From positions 149,324 to 213,323 of the forward strand of contig QCNW01000001.1 of NCBI GenBank assembly GCA_003210025.1: DNA of 64,000 nucleotides, in the 5' to 3' direction. Positions 34,418-42,476 of the stretch are shown here, piece by piece. This DNA comes from Pelagibacteraceae bacterium AG-426-M19 (GTDB lineage Bacteria; Pseudomonadota; Alphaproteobacteria; Pelagibacterales; Pelagibacteraceae). Under the pieces are notes generated by a model that searched no databases, was not told the origin of the DNA, and saw only the letters and a program-made list of their open reading frames with translations. Both the position numbers and the translations under genes were made by a program. The first letter of the stretch is position 1. The number at the start of each line of letters is the position of its first letter.

Positions 34418-35244
34418 TAGTCAGTCCTTGATATTGTTGCATTACCTTTAAACTCAACCATAATTTTATTATTTCTTTTTACCTTTGTTAGTAGTTCTCC
34501 AGTCATATCTTTATTCTCCCTCCACATATCTGAACTTATTCCATCTCCTAATGTTGGACCTTCTTTTGGAGGATAAACAAACATTAATTTGACATAGTAC
34601 TCGTCATCTAGCCCAGTTCTATCCTTATCATCATAAGCTAATTCTAACTGCAATGTTGATGATAAAGATAATTCAGAACCAATAATTAGTCCCTCAATAT
34701 CATTTCTTTCTACTCCATCCCAAGAATATGAGTTCAAAAATATATCAGCCCAGTGTAAATAAGGTATTTGCGATGCTAATCTTAAATCATATCCGTCTAA
34801 AACTTTCTCTCCATCAGCATCATCCAAACCAAAATAATTATTAAATGCAAACTCTAATACAGCATTTCTCATTTCCAAACCAAAGCTTGATCTAGCATTT
34901 CCTTCATTATCATAATCTAAAAATACATTTAATCCTGTAAGTGTAAATTTGTCATCACTAAGAAATCTTTTTCCTAAACCAAAATTTGCGGTAATTCTTT
35001 CATCATTATTTTTCTCGGTATTGAATAAAGACATTTGCGTAAAATAATTGCCATTTTCATTTCTATCTATTTCTCTAACTAACAAGATACTGTAATCTGG
35101 AGAATAATTTTCTCTTAAATCAATACTTACCTCCGTATCTCCTTCTCCAGGAATTAACGTTGAAATATACTCGGATACTGAATTTGAAAAAGCATAAGTA
35201 GTTAGAATTGTATAACTTAGAGCTAAAAATATTAAGTATCTCAT
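34417..35244 (-). CDS. Inverse autotransporter-like outer-membrane beta-barrel
   Basis: The 275-residue protein has a signal peptide (residues 1-19) and alternating residues typical of barrel strands. Blocks ITANFGLGKRFLSDD, LNVFLDYDNEG and SSFGLEMRNAVLEF resemble the intimin/invasin-type (IAT_beta) barrel, which exports a C-terminal passenger. Here the protein ends within 50 residues of the barrel and has no Ig-like passenger. The last part (WRENKDMTGELLTKVKRNN) is a short charged tail. The next gene, a secreted protein, overlaps by 1 base, suggesting that the passenger role is split off. Confidence 0.7.
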   Translation of the reverse strand: MRYLIFLALSYTILTTYAFSNSVSEYISTLIPGEGDTEVSIDLRENYSPDYSILLVREIDRNENGNYFTQMSLFNTEKNNDERITANFGLGKRFLSDDKFTLTGLNVFLDYDNEGNARSSFGLEMRNAVLEFAFNNYFGLDDADGEKVLDGYDLRLASQIPYLHWADIFLNSYSWDGVERNDIEGLIIGSELSLSSTLQLELAYDDKDRTGLDDEYYVKLMFVYPPKEGPTLGDGISSDMWRENKDMTGELLTKVKRNNKIMVEFKGNATISRTD

Positions 35245-35295
35245 TTTTTCATTATACTATATACGATCTAAATTTTTATAAAGATTTTTTTTAAT

Positions 35296-35664
35296 CTACT
35301 TTTGAGGCTTAAATACTAAGCAAATTCCATTGTTACAAAATCTTTTTCCAGTAGGTTCTGGGCCATCATCAAATATATGTCCATGATGTCCGCCACAATT
35401 TTTACAATGATACTCTGTTCTAGCATAACCAATATGGTGATCTGTTTTAGTTTCAAAAACGTCTGGAAGAGATTTGTAAAAAGAAGGCCATCCAGATCCA
35501 CTTTCATATTTTGTTGATGATTTAAATAATTCGGTATCACAGTTAGCACAGTGATATGAGCCCTCTCTTTTTTCGTTGTTTAATTCACTTGAACCAGGAG
35601 GTTCGGTTGCTTCATTAAATAAAATATTCTCTTGTTCAAAAGTTAAATTTGAATTTTTTTTCAT
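35296..35664 (-). CDS. msrB: Peptide methionine-R-sulfoxide reductase
   Basis: The 122-residue protein is a MsrB. Zinc cysteines are in CANC and CKNC. Family blocks are GSGWPSFYK, HIGYARTEYHCKNCGGHHGH and the active-site segment GKRFCNNGICLVF, whose Cys matches the catalytic Cys of RYCxNS. It repairs oxidised methionine (R form) in proteins. It overlaps the deacetylase gene by 1 base. Confidence 0.92.
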   Translation of the reverse strand: MKKNSNLTFEQENILFNEATEPPGSSELNNEKREGSYHCANCDTELFKSSTKYESGSGWPSFYKSLPDVFETKTDHHIGYARTEYHCKNCGGHHGHIFDDGPEPTGKRFCNNGICLVFKPQK

Positions 35665-36557
35665 TATAAAAATTTAGCACATGTCTTATGTAAACTAGAA
35701 TGTAATTCTATTAGTTTATTAAAATCTTCGTTATATCCACCTCCTAATACTCCACAAATGGGGATTTTATTTGAGAAGAAATTATTAATAACTAATTCAT
35801 CTCTTTCAAATATACCATTATCAGAAATTTTTAGTTTACCCAACCTGTCATTATAGTGAATATCAACCCCAGCGATATAAAAAACAAAATCAAACTCTTC
35901 TTCATTCAAGTATTTTAGGTTATTTTTTAAAATATCAATATATTCTCTATCTTCTAAATTTTCCTCTAATTCAATATCAAGATCACTTACTGATTTTTTT
36001 GCTGGATAATTAACTTTCGAATGCATGCTGAATGTAAAGACTTGATTATCATTTTTAAATATTTCAGAATTGCCGTTACCCTGGTGAACATCTAAATCAA
36101 CAATTAAAATTTTATTTGCCAATCCTCTTGAGGTTAAATATTTAGCTGCTACTGCAACATCATTAAAAACGCAAAATCCAGCTCCCTCATTAGATGTTGC
36201 ATGATGACTACCTCCTGCAGTATTACACGCTATACCATAGTTTAATGCTAACTTTGAAGCAAGCACTGTGCCTCCAGTTGCAACAAAAGACCTTCTAACT
36301 ACGCTGTCAACTAAAGGAAAGCCAATTTTTCTAATCTCGTTTTTATCTAAAGTTTTATTTTTTATTTTATTTATATAGTCTTCTGTATGTGCCTCTTTTA
36401 AAGTTTCTACTGAGCATGGCTCTGGAACATAGAAATTTTTAACTATTTTATTTTTAATTAAGGCTTTAGCTAATTCTCCAAATTTTTTTATAGGAAATTT
36501 ATTGTCATCATTTAATTGAGCTTCATAGTCTTTATGATTTACTACTGGTAATTCCAT
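35664..36557 (-). CDS. Histone deacetylase family protein
   Basis: The 297-residue protein is of the HDAC/acetylpolyamine amidohydrolase superfamily. Active-site features: TAGGSHHATSNEGAGFCVFN (two His), ILIVDLDVHQGNGNSEIF (zinc Asp and His), and IAGVDIHYNDRLGKL (second zinc Asp). GGGYNEDFNKLIELH closes the fold. In bacteria it may act on acetylated small molecules or proteins. It is in an operon between aceE and msrB. Confidence 0.88.
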   Translation of the reverse strand: MELPVVNHKDYEAQLNDDNKFPIKKFGELAKALIKNKIVKNFYVPEPCSVETLKEAHTEDYINKIKNKTLDKNEIRKIGFPLVDSVVRRSFVATGGTVLASKLALNYGIACNTAGGSHHATSNEGAGFCVFNDVAVAAKYLTSRGLANKILIVDLDVHQGNGNSEIFKNDNQVFTFSMHSKVNYPAKKSVSDLDIELEENLEDREYIDILKNNLKYLNEEEFDFVFYIAGVDIHYNDRLGKLKISDNGIFERDELVINNFFSNKIPICGVLGGGYNEDFNKLIELHSSLHKTCAKFL

Positions 36558-36572
36558 AAATGCTATTAGGGA

Positions 36573-39227
36573 TTATATTTCCCAAGGATTATTCTTATTG
36601 TTGTTTAAATTATATTTACTTATTGCTTTTTCTAGTATTTGTAATGGAACCTTATTATCTTCATAAAGTGTATACAAAGAACTGACGACTATATGTTTGC
36701 TATCTACCTCAAAAAAATCTCTTAAATTTTTTCGCGTATCACTTCTTCCAAATCCATCTGTGCCCATCGCTAGAAACTTATTATTTATGTGGCTAGAAAT
36801 TAATTGTGAATATGCTCTAACATAATCTGAAGTAGCAATTATAGGGTCGTCATTAGAAATTAGCTGCTGCAAATAATTTTGTTTTTTATTTGCAGGAGAC
36901 AATGTGTTTTGTCTTAAAACAGATTTAGCATCTTTTTCTAACTCCGAATAACTTGTTATGCTGTATAATCTTGAACCAATTCCATATTCCTCTTTAAGTA
37001 TTTTAGAAGCTTCGATACATTCTCTAAAAATTGGTCCAGATCCTAATAAATTTATATTTATTTTTTCATTTGATTGATCTTTGAAAAGGTAGCCACCTTT
37101 TATTATTCCATCTTTATTTTTTATATCAATTTTAGGATGTGTGTATTTTTCATTATTTACTGTAATGTAATAAAATTCATCTTTACACTCTGTCATCATT
37201 CTTTTCATTCCTTCATCAAAAATAACAGCTAGCTCGTTTGCAAAACAAGGGTCATAGGATTTTAAATTTGGAAATGTTGAAGCAATTATATGACTTTGTC
37301 CATCTTGGTGCTGCAATCCTTCTCCAGCTAAAGTAGTTCTCCCAGCTGTAGCACCGATTAAAAATCCTCTTGGCATTTGATCTGCTGCTGCCCAAATCAA
37401 ATCTCCTATTCTTTGAAAACCAAACATGGAATAAAAAATATAAAAAGGCATCATTGGAAAATTATGATTACTGTAAGAAGTGGCTGCTGCTAGCCATGAA
37501 GATATTGCACCAGCTTCATTTATTCCTTCCTCTAATAATTGTCCTGTTTTTGATTCTTGATATTTTAAAATTGAAGTTGCATCTTCAGGTTCATATAATT
37601 GACCATCTGGTGAATAAATTCCAATTTGTGAAAATAAGTTAGCCATTCCAAAAGTCCTAGCTTCATCAGCAACTATAGGTACAACTCTTTTTCCAAAATC
37701 TTTGTCTCTCATTATATTTCCTAAAGATCTTACTAAGCCTGTTGTGGTTGAATATTCTCTATCACTCTCTTCAAATAGAAAGTTAGAATGTTTTTCAATT
37801 TTTGGGGTAACTAATTTAACTTCTTTAAAGCTTCTTTTAGGTAAAGATCCTCCTAAAACTTCTCTTCTTTTTTTTAAATATTTTATTTCCTCAGAATTTT
37901 CATCAGGTTTATAAAATTCCATATTTTCTAATTTATTATCTGGAATATCTAATTGAAAACGATCTCTAAATTCTTTTAATGCATCAAGATTTAATTCTTT
38001 TTGCTGGTGGTTAGTCATTTTTGACTCTCCAGCTTTTCCCATTCCATAACCTTTTTTTGTCTTAGCTAAAATTACTGTAGGTTTACCTTTAGTATTAACA
38101 GCAGCATTAAATGCGGCATAAAGTTTTTTAAAATCATGACCTCCTCTTTTGAGTTTATCAATTTCATCTTTGCTGAGTGAAGAAACCAATTTTAAAACTT
38201 CCGGGTCCTCTGCAAAAAAGTTTTTAAGATTATACTCTCCATCTCTTGCTCCTAATGTTTGATACTTTCCATCTACAGTTTTAGCAAAACGTTTTAGTAA
38301 CAAATGATCTTTGTCTTGTTGAAAAATTTTATCCCATTCGGATCCCCAAAGGACTTTTATAACATTCCACCCATTAGCTTTAAATATTGTCTCTAATTCT
38401 TGAATTATTTGTCCATTACCTCTCACAGGTCCATCTAATCTTTGGAGATTACAATTTATAATAAAAGTTAAATTATCTAGCTTTTCTCTTGAAGCGATAG
38501 ATAATCCAGCCAAACTTTCAGGTTCATCCATTTCGCCATCTCCGAACAAACCCCAAACTCTTTTATTTGTCTTTAGCAAGTTTCTATTTTGTAAATATTT
38601 CATGAAACGAGCTTGATAAATAGCATTAACTAAACCTATCCCCATGGATGATGTGGTAAATGTCCAGTAATCTCTCATCAGATAAGGATGACAGTATGAA
38701 GAAAGTCCTTGTTCATTTAATTCTTGTCTATAATGTTCCAAGTGATTTTTTGTTAATCTTCCCTCTAAAAAAGATCTAGCATATATCCCAGTTGTGCACT
38801 GTGATTGATAAAAAATTAAATCTGCCTCATTACCGCCTTTAAAAAAATGATTAAATCCCGTTTCAAATACTTCAGCAAAAGACGCATAACTTGCTATATG
38901 TCCTCCAAGGCCACCATAATTTTTATTTGCTTTCATAACCATTGTTAAAGCATTCCATCTTAAAATTGCTGTTATTTTTTCTTCAATCGCCAAATCTCCA
39001 GGATAAATTCCTTGATCATATTGAGATATCGTATTTCTGTATGGTGAATATGGAACTGGTGAATATAATACTCTTAAATCTTTTGCTCTTTTCTCAAGTT
39101 TTTCTAAAATTAGTTTAGCACCCTCTCTACCATGATTTTCAACTACTGCATCAAGAGAGTCTAGCCAATCATTTAATTCTTGATTATCTAATTTTTGGTT
39201 TTGATTAGCTTTGAATTCTTTGCTCAT
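36573..39227 (-). CDS. aceE: Pyruvate dehydrogenase E1 component (homodimeric type)
   Basis: The 884-residue protein is AceE, the thiamine-diphosphate E1 of the pyruvate dehydrogenase complex. It has the cofactor motif WGLFGDGEMDEPESLAGLSI followed by INCNLQRLDGPVRGNGQII, as in E. coli. The N-terminus (LDNQELNDWLDSLDAVVENH) is the E2-binding region. Length is as usual. No aceF or lpd gene follows; instead a deacetylase and MsrB do. It therefore depends on E2/E3 encoded elsewhere, or it acts without them. Confidence 0.95.
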   Translation of the reverse strand: MSKEFKANQNQKLDNQELNDWLDSLDAVVENHGREGAKLILEKLEKRAKDLRVLYSPVPYSPYRNTISQYDQGIYPGDLAIEEKITAILRWNALTMVMKANKNYGGLGGHIASYASFAEVFETGFNHFFKGGNEADLIFYQSQCTTGIYARSFLEGRLTKNHLEHYRQELNEQGLSSYCHPYLMRDYWTFTTSSMGIGLVNAIYQARFMKYLQNRNLLKTNKRVWGLFGDGEMDEPESLAGLSIASREKLDNLTFIINCNLQRLDGPVRGNGQIIQELETIFKANGWNVIKVLWGSEWDKIFQQDKDHLLLKRFAKTVDGKYQTLGARDGEYNLKNFFAEDPEVLKLVSSLSKDEIDKLKRGGHDFKKLYAAFNAAVNTKGKPTVILAKTKKGYGMGKAGESKMTNHQQKELNLDALKEFRDRFQLDIPDNKLENMEFYKPDENSEEIKYLKKRREVLGGSLPKRSFKEVKLVTPKIEKHSNFLFEESDREYSTTTGLVRSLGNIMRDKDFGKRVVPIVADEARTFGMANLFSQIGIYSPDGQLYEPEDATSILKYQESKTGQLLEEGINEAGAISSWLAAATSYSNHNFPMMPFYIFYSMFGFQRIGDLIWAAADQMPRGFLIGATAGRTTLAGEGLQHQDGQSHIIASTFPNLKSYDPCFANELAVIFDEGMKRMMTECKDEFYYITVNNEKYTHPKIDIKNKDGIIKGGYLFKDQSNEKININLLGSGPIFRECIEASKILKEEYGIGSRLYSITSYSELEKDAKSVLRQNTLSPANKKQNYLQQLISNDDPIIATSDYVRAYSQLISSHINNKFLAMGTDGFGRSDTRKNLRDFFEVDSKHIVVSSLYTLYEDNKVPLQILEKAISKYNLNNNKNNPWEI

Positions 39228-39286
39228 CTAAATAATTATACACAAAAAATTTAAATTTATACCTGTAAAAATTGTCTTAATTTAAT

Positions 39287-40237
39287 TTACTCAATAACCC
39301 TTTTTGGTTTACCAGATATAAAACTATCAAGATTCTCTATCATTTGAGTGTAGAAAGTTTCATAATTTTCAGCAGTAACATATCCAATATGAGGGAGTAG
39401 AAGAGCGTTTTGTACAAATCTAAGCTTATGACTTTCTGGTAAAGGTTCTTTTTCATAAACATCTATGCCTGCGCCAGCTATAATATTTGTTGATAGAGCT
39501 ATAATTAAATCATCTTCATTAACAATTTCACCTCTTGAAGTGTTTATTAAATAGGAGGTTTTTTTCATCTTCTCAAATTCTTTAATAGTAATGCAGTTTC
39601 TATATCTTTCTCCACCTTGAACATGGATTGATAGAAAGTCTGAATTTTGGATTAAATCTTCTTTATTACATGGCAACACATCTAGCTCTTTACATTTATC
39701 TAGGTTTAAATTTTCACTCCAAGCAATAATTTGCATACCAAAAGCTTTACCAATTTTAGCAACTTCAGAACCTACTCTACCCAATCCAAGCAAACCTAAT
39801 ATCTTACCTTTAAGCTCCACTCCAATTGTTGACTGCCAGTATCCTTGATACATATTATCTATTTCCGTTTTAAAATTTCTTGCAAGTCCCAAAATTAATG
39901 CCCAAGTTAACTCTGGCGTTGGGTTACTATTGATTTCAGTACCAGTAACCAAAATTTTATTTTTCTTAGCTGCATCTAAATCTATAGATTTGTTTCTCAT
40001 TCCACTTGTAACAATTAGTTTTAATTTTTTTAAACTCTCTATTAATTGTTTTGTTATTTTTGTTCTTTCTCTCATTATAAAAAGCACTTCAAATTCTTTC
40101 AGTTGTTCTATTGCATCATCCTCGTTTTCAAAAGGCTGATTAAAAATTTGAAATTCATATTTTGAAGATAATTTTTTAAGATCAATAAAATCTTTTGCAA
40201 TGTTTTGATAATCGTCAAGTACAGCTACTTTATGCAT
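39287..40237 (-). CDS. D-2-hydroxyacid dehydrogenase
   Basis: The 316-residue protein starts at MHKVAVLDDYQNI; a longer frame upstream adds an unlikely tail and would run into the DMT gene. It has the NAD motif GKILGLLGLGRVGSEVAKIG, the catalytic Arg in LINTSRGEIVNEDD, Glu in GIDVYEKEPLP and His in LLPHIGYVTAE. It oxidises or reduces a D-2-hydroxy acid (phosphoglycerate/glycerate/hydroxyisocaproate type). The start lies within the end of the DMT transporter gene (8-base overlap), so the two are co-transcribed. Confidence 0.88.
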   Translation of the reverse strand: MHKVAVLDDYQNIAKDFIDLKKLSSKYEFQIFNQPFENEDDAIEQLKEFEVLFIMRERTKITKQLIESLKKLKLIVTSGMRNKSIDLDAAKKNKILVTGTEINSNPTPELTWALILGLARNFKTEIDNMYQGYWQSTIGVELKGKILGLLGLGRVGSEVAKIGKAFGMQIIAWSENLNLDKCKELDVLPCNKEDLIQNSDFLSIHVQGGERYRNCITIKEFEKMKKTSYLINTSRGEIVNEDDLIIALSTNIIAGAGIDVYEKEPLPESHKLRFVQNALLLPHIGYVTAENYETFYTQMIENLDSFISGKPKRVIE

Positions 40238-41135
40238 TTTTTTTGTTTGAAAGTAATATCCCTGAAATAATAAATATTCCACCGATATAATGATAAAATA
40301 GTAATACTTCATCAAATATTATCATTGCAAGAATTGCTGCAAGAATCGGCATTAAATGTAAATAAATTCCTGCCCTATTAGCACCTATTAAAGCAACACC
40401 TTTTATCCAGAAAAAGAAAGAAATGATTCCAGGTAACAAAACAACATAAGATAAAACAAGAATGAAATTTGTATTAAGTATAATTCGATTGCCAATGTAA
40501 ATATAATCTATTGCATACATTGGAATAAGAAATATTACCCCAAGACCGATTACAACTTGAAGTAAAGTTATTGGAGATAATCCATAATTTTTTTTTTTTA
40601 AAAGCGCTGAATAAAGTGACCAGGATATCATTGCAAATAACGCAAATAAATCTCCTTTTTCAAAAGCTAAATTTTTAAAAACTTCAAAATCTGCTTTTGA
40701 AATTATAAATAATACACCTAGTAAAGAAAATATAACCCCCAAAACTTGAAAGGTATTTGTTTTTTCTATTTTTAAAATAATAGAAAATAAAATGATCATT
40801 ACTGGAACAGTAGAGATCATAAGTACGCCGGTAATTACTTGTGTAGTTTTTAAAGAATAAAAAAGAGCTGAATTAAAAATACTGACCGCTGTTATCCCTA
40901 AAAAACATAGGAGATAAATATTTTTAAAAATTAATTCTCTTTTTTCAAGCATCTCTTTGTAAGTAAAAGGTAGTAAAATTAGAAACGCCAGTGACCACCT
41001 TAATATATTTAATGAAATTGGAGGAATTTCATTTAAACCTGCAATCTTTCCAACAATAAAATTTCCTGACCAAAACAAAGCTGCTAAAAAAAGCAAAATA
41101 GATGCAATTATGATATTACTTTTATTTTCAAACAT
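40230..41135 (-). CDS. DMT superfamily (EamA) transporter
   Basis: The 301-residue membrane protein has ten helices with the EamA pattern LFWSGNFIVGKIAGLNEIPP near the N-terminus and GVALIGANRAGIYLHLMPI in the second half. It is an exporter of unknown substrate. It belongs to the same run of genes as the dehydrogenase downstream and lies after the D-amino-acid dehydrogenase gene by 27 bases, which points to an organic-acid or amino-acid-linked role. Confidence 0.87.
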   Translation of the reverse strand: MFENKSNIIIASILLFLAALFWSGNFIVGKIAGLNEIPPISLNILRWSLAFLILLPFTYKEMLEKRELIFKNIYLLCFLGITAVSIFNSALFYSLKTTQVITGVLMISTVPVMIILFSIILKIEKTNTFQVLGVIFSLLGVLFIISKADFEVFKNLAFEKGDLFALFAMISWSLYSALLKKKNYGLSPITLLQVVIGLGVIFLIPMYAIDYIYIGNRIILNTNFILVLSYVVLLPGIISFFFWIKGVALIGANRAGIYLHLMPILAAILAMIIFDEVLLFYHYIGGIFIISGILLSNKKNA

Positions 41136-41162
41136 TAAATAGAGTACTATAAAAGATTACTT

Positions 41163-42404
41163 TTAACTAAACCTTATTGAACTGTATGGTTGCAGATCTA
41201 AGTTAGTATTCTCACCAGAGATCATTTTAGATATGATTTTTCCTGAAATTGCACCAAGTGTCCAACCTAAATGATGATGACCAAATGAGTAAAAAACATT
41301 TTTATAATTTTTTGATGGCCCTAGAACTGGTAGAAAATCAGGTAGTGTAGGTCTAAAACCAAGCCACTCATCTTTATGTTCTGGTAACCCATCTAACATA
41401 TCCTTTGCGTTTAATATCAAGTTTTTTATTCTTGATTTAGATGGAGAGTTTTCTAAACCTCCAAATTCTACAGTTCCGACAACACGTAAACCCTGTTCCA
41501 TTGGTGTCATTCCAAAACCTCTATTTGCATAAACAATAGGTCTTGAAATTAAATGGTCATAATCTTTAAAGTGAACATGATAGCCTCTTTCGGTATCTAA
41601 AGGAATATTTTCATGTAATTTATCAGTTAATCTTTTTGAAAATGCTCCACATGCTACTACAAGTCTATCAAAAATAAATCTTTGCGTTTCTGTTCTAAGA
41701 ACCGGCTTTTCTTCATCAAAATCTATATCTTGAATATTTAATTTTAAAAATTTTCCACCTTTGTTTACAAAATTCTCAAACAATTTAATTAAAATTTTTC
41801 TTGGATTTCTTGCGTGTCTTGCATAATCATAAAATACCCCGCCATGATAAAATGGTTTTAAGTTTGGTTCTAAATCGTGAATTTCCTTTTTATTAACTAG
41901 TTGTTGCTTTACACCAAGGTGATCTCTTATTCTAATTTCTAGTTCTCTACTTTTCATATTTTGATCAGTCCAAACATAGAGAATGCCATTATTTTCTACT
42001 AATCCTTCTAAATCAATTTCGTCAAATAATTCATCGAATGCCGGCAAAGACTGATCTAAAATTTGGTGCATATTTTTAGCTGTATGCATCATTTTTTCTT
42101 CCCTACAATTTAAAATAAATCTTGCAAACCAAGGAATCATTTTTGGCACATAGTTCCATTTTAAGGCAAGAGGTCCTCTCGAACTAATTAACATTGAAGG
42201 TACATCTGCTATGACATCTGGTCTGTTTAATGGCACAGAAGCATAAGGAGAAAAGTGACCCGCATTTCCATATGATGCTGCGCTTCCTGGTTCTTCTCTA
42301 TCGAAAAGTGTTACATGAAAACCTTTTTTTTGGAGAAACAAAGCATTGCAAACACCTTGAATACCTGCACCAATAATTCCAATTTTTTGATTTTTTTGAT
42401 TCAC
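41163..42404 (-). CDS. dadA: FAD-dependent D-amino-acid dehydrogenase
   Basis: The 413-residue protein is a DadA-type flavoprotein of the DAO superfamily. The N-terminus has the FAD motif IGIIGAGIQGVCNALFLQKK and DREEPGSAASYGNAGHFSP, a family hallmark. The C-terminus has LGFRPTLPDFLPVLGPS and FGHHHLGWTLGAISGKII. It starts with GTG. It oxidises D-amino acids to 2-oxo acids, passing electrons to the membrane. Related substrates (e.g. other secondary amines) are possible. Confidence 0.88.
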   Translation of the reverse strand: MNQKNQKIGIIGAGIQGVCNALFLQKKGFHVTLFDREEPGSAASYGNAGHFSPYASVPLNRPDVIADVPSMLISSRGPLALKWNYVPKMIPWFARFILNCREEKMMHTAKNMHQILDQSLPAFDELFDEIDLEGLVENNGILYVWTDQNMKSRELEIRIRDHLGVKQQLVNKKEIHDLEPNLKPFYHGGVFYDYARHARNPRKILIKLFENFVNKGGKFLKLNIQDIDFDEEKPVLRTETQRFIFDRLVVACGAFSKRLTDKLHENIPLDTERGYHVHFKDYDHLISRPIVYANRGFGMTPMEQGLRVVGTVEFGGLENSPSKSRIKNLILNAKDMLDGLPEHKDEWLGFRPTLPDFLPVLGPSKNYKNVFYSFGHHHLGWTLGAISGKIISKMISGENTNLDLQPYSSIRFS

Positions 42405-42476
42405 ACGAGAAATATATTTTCTAAGATACGCTTATTATATATGATATTTGATCGCGGGTTTATTTTACTAAGATTG

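Noticed and set aside
35265..35296. Terminator between msrB and the barrel gene
   Set aside because: The possible stem is only AGATT/AATCT around a T-run, too weak to call.
39228..39286. Leader RNA or riboswitch before aceE
   Set aside because: Only 49 to 59 bases are available and no stable hairpin was seen.
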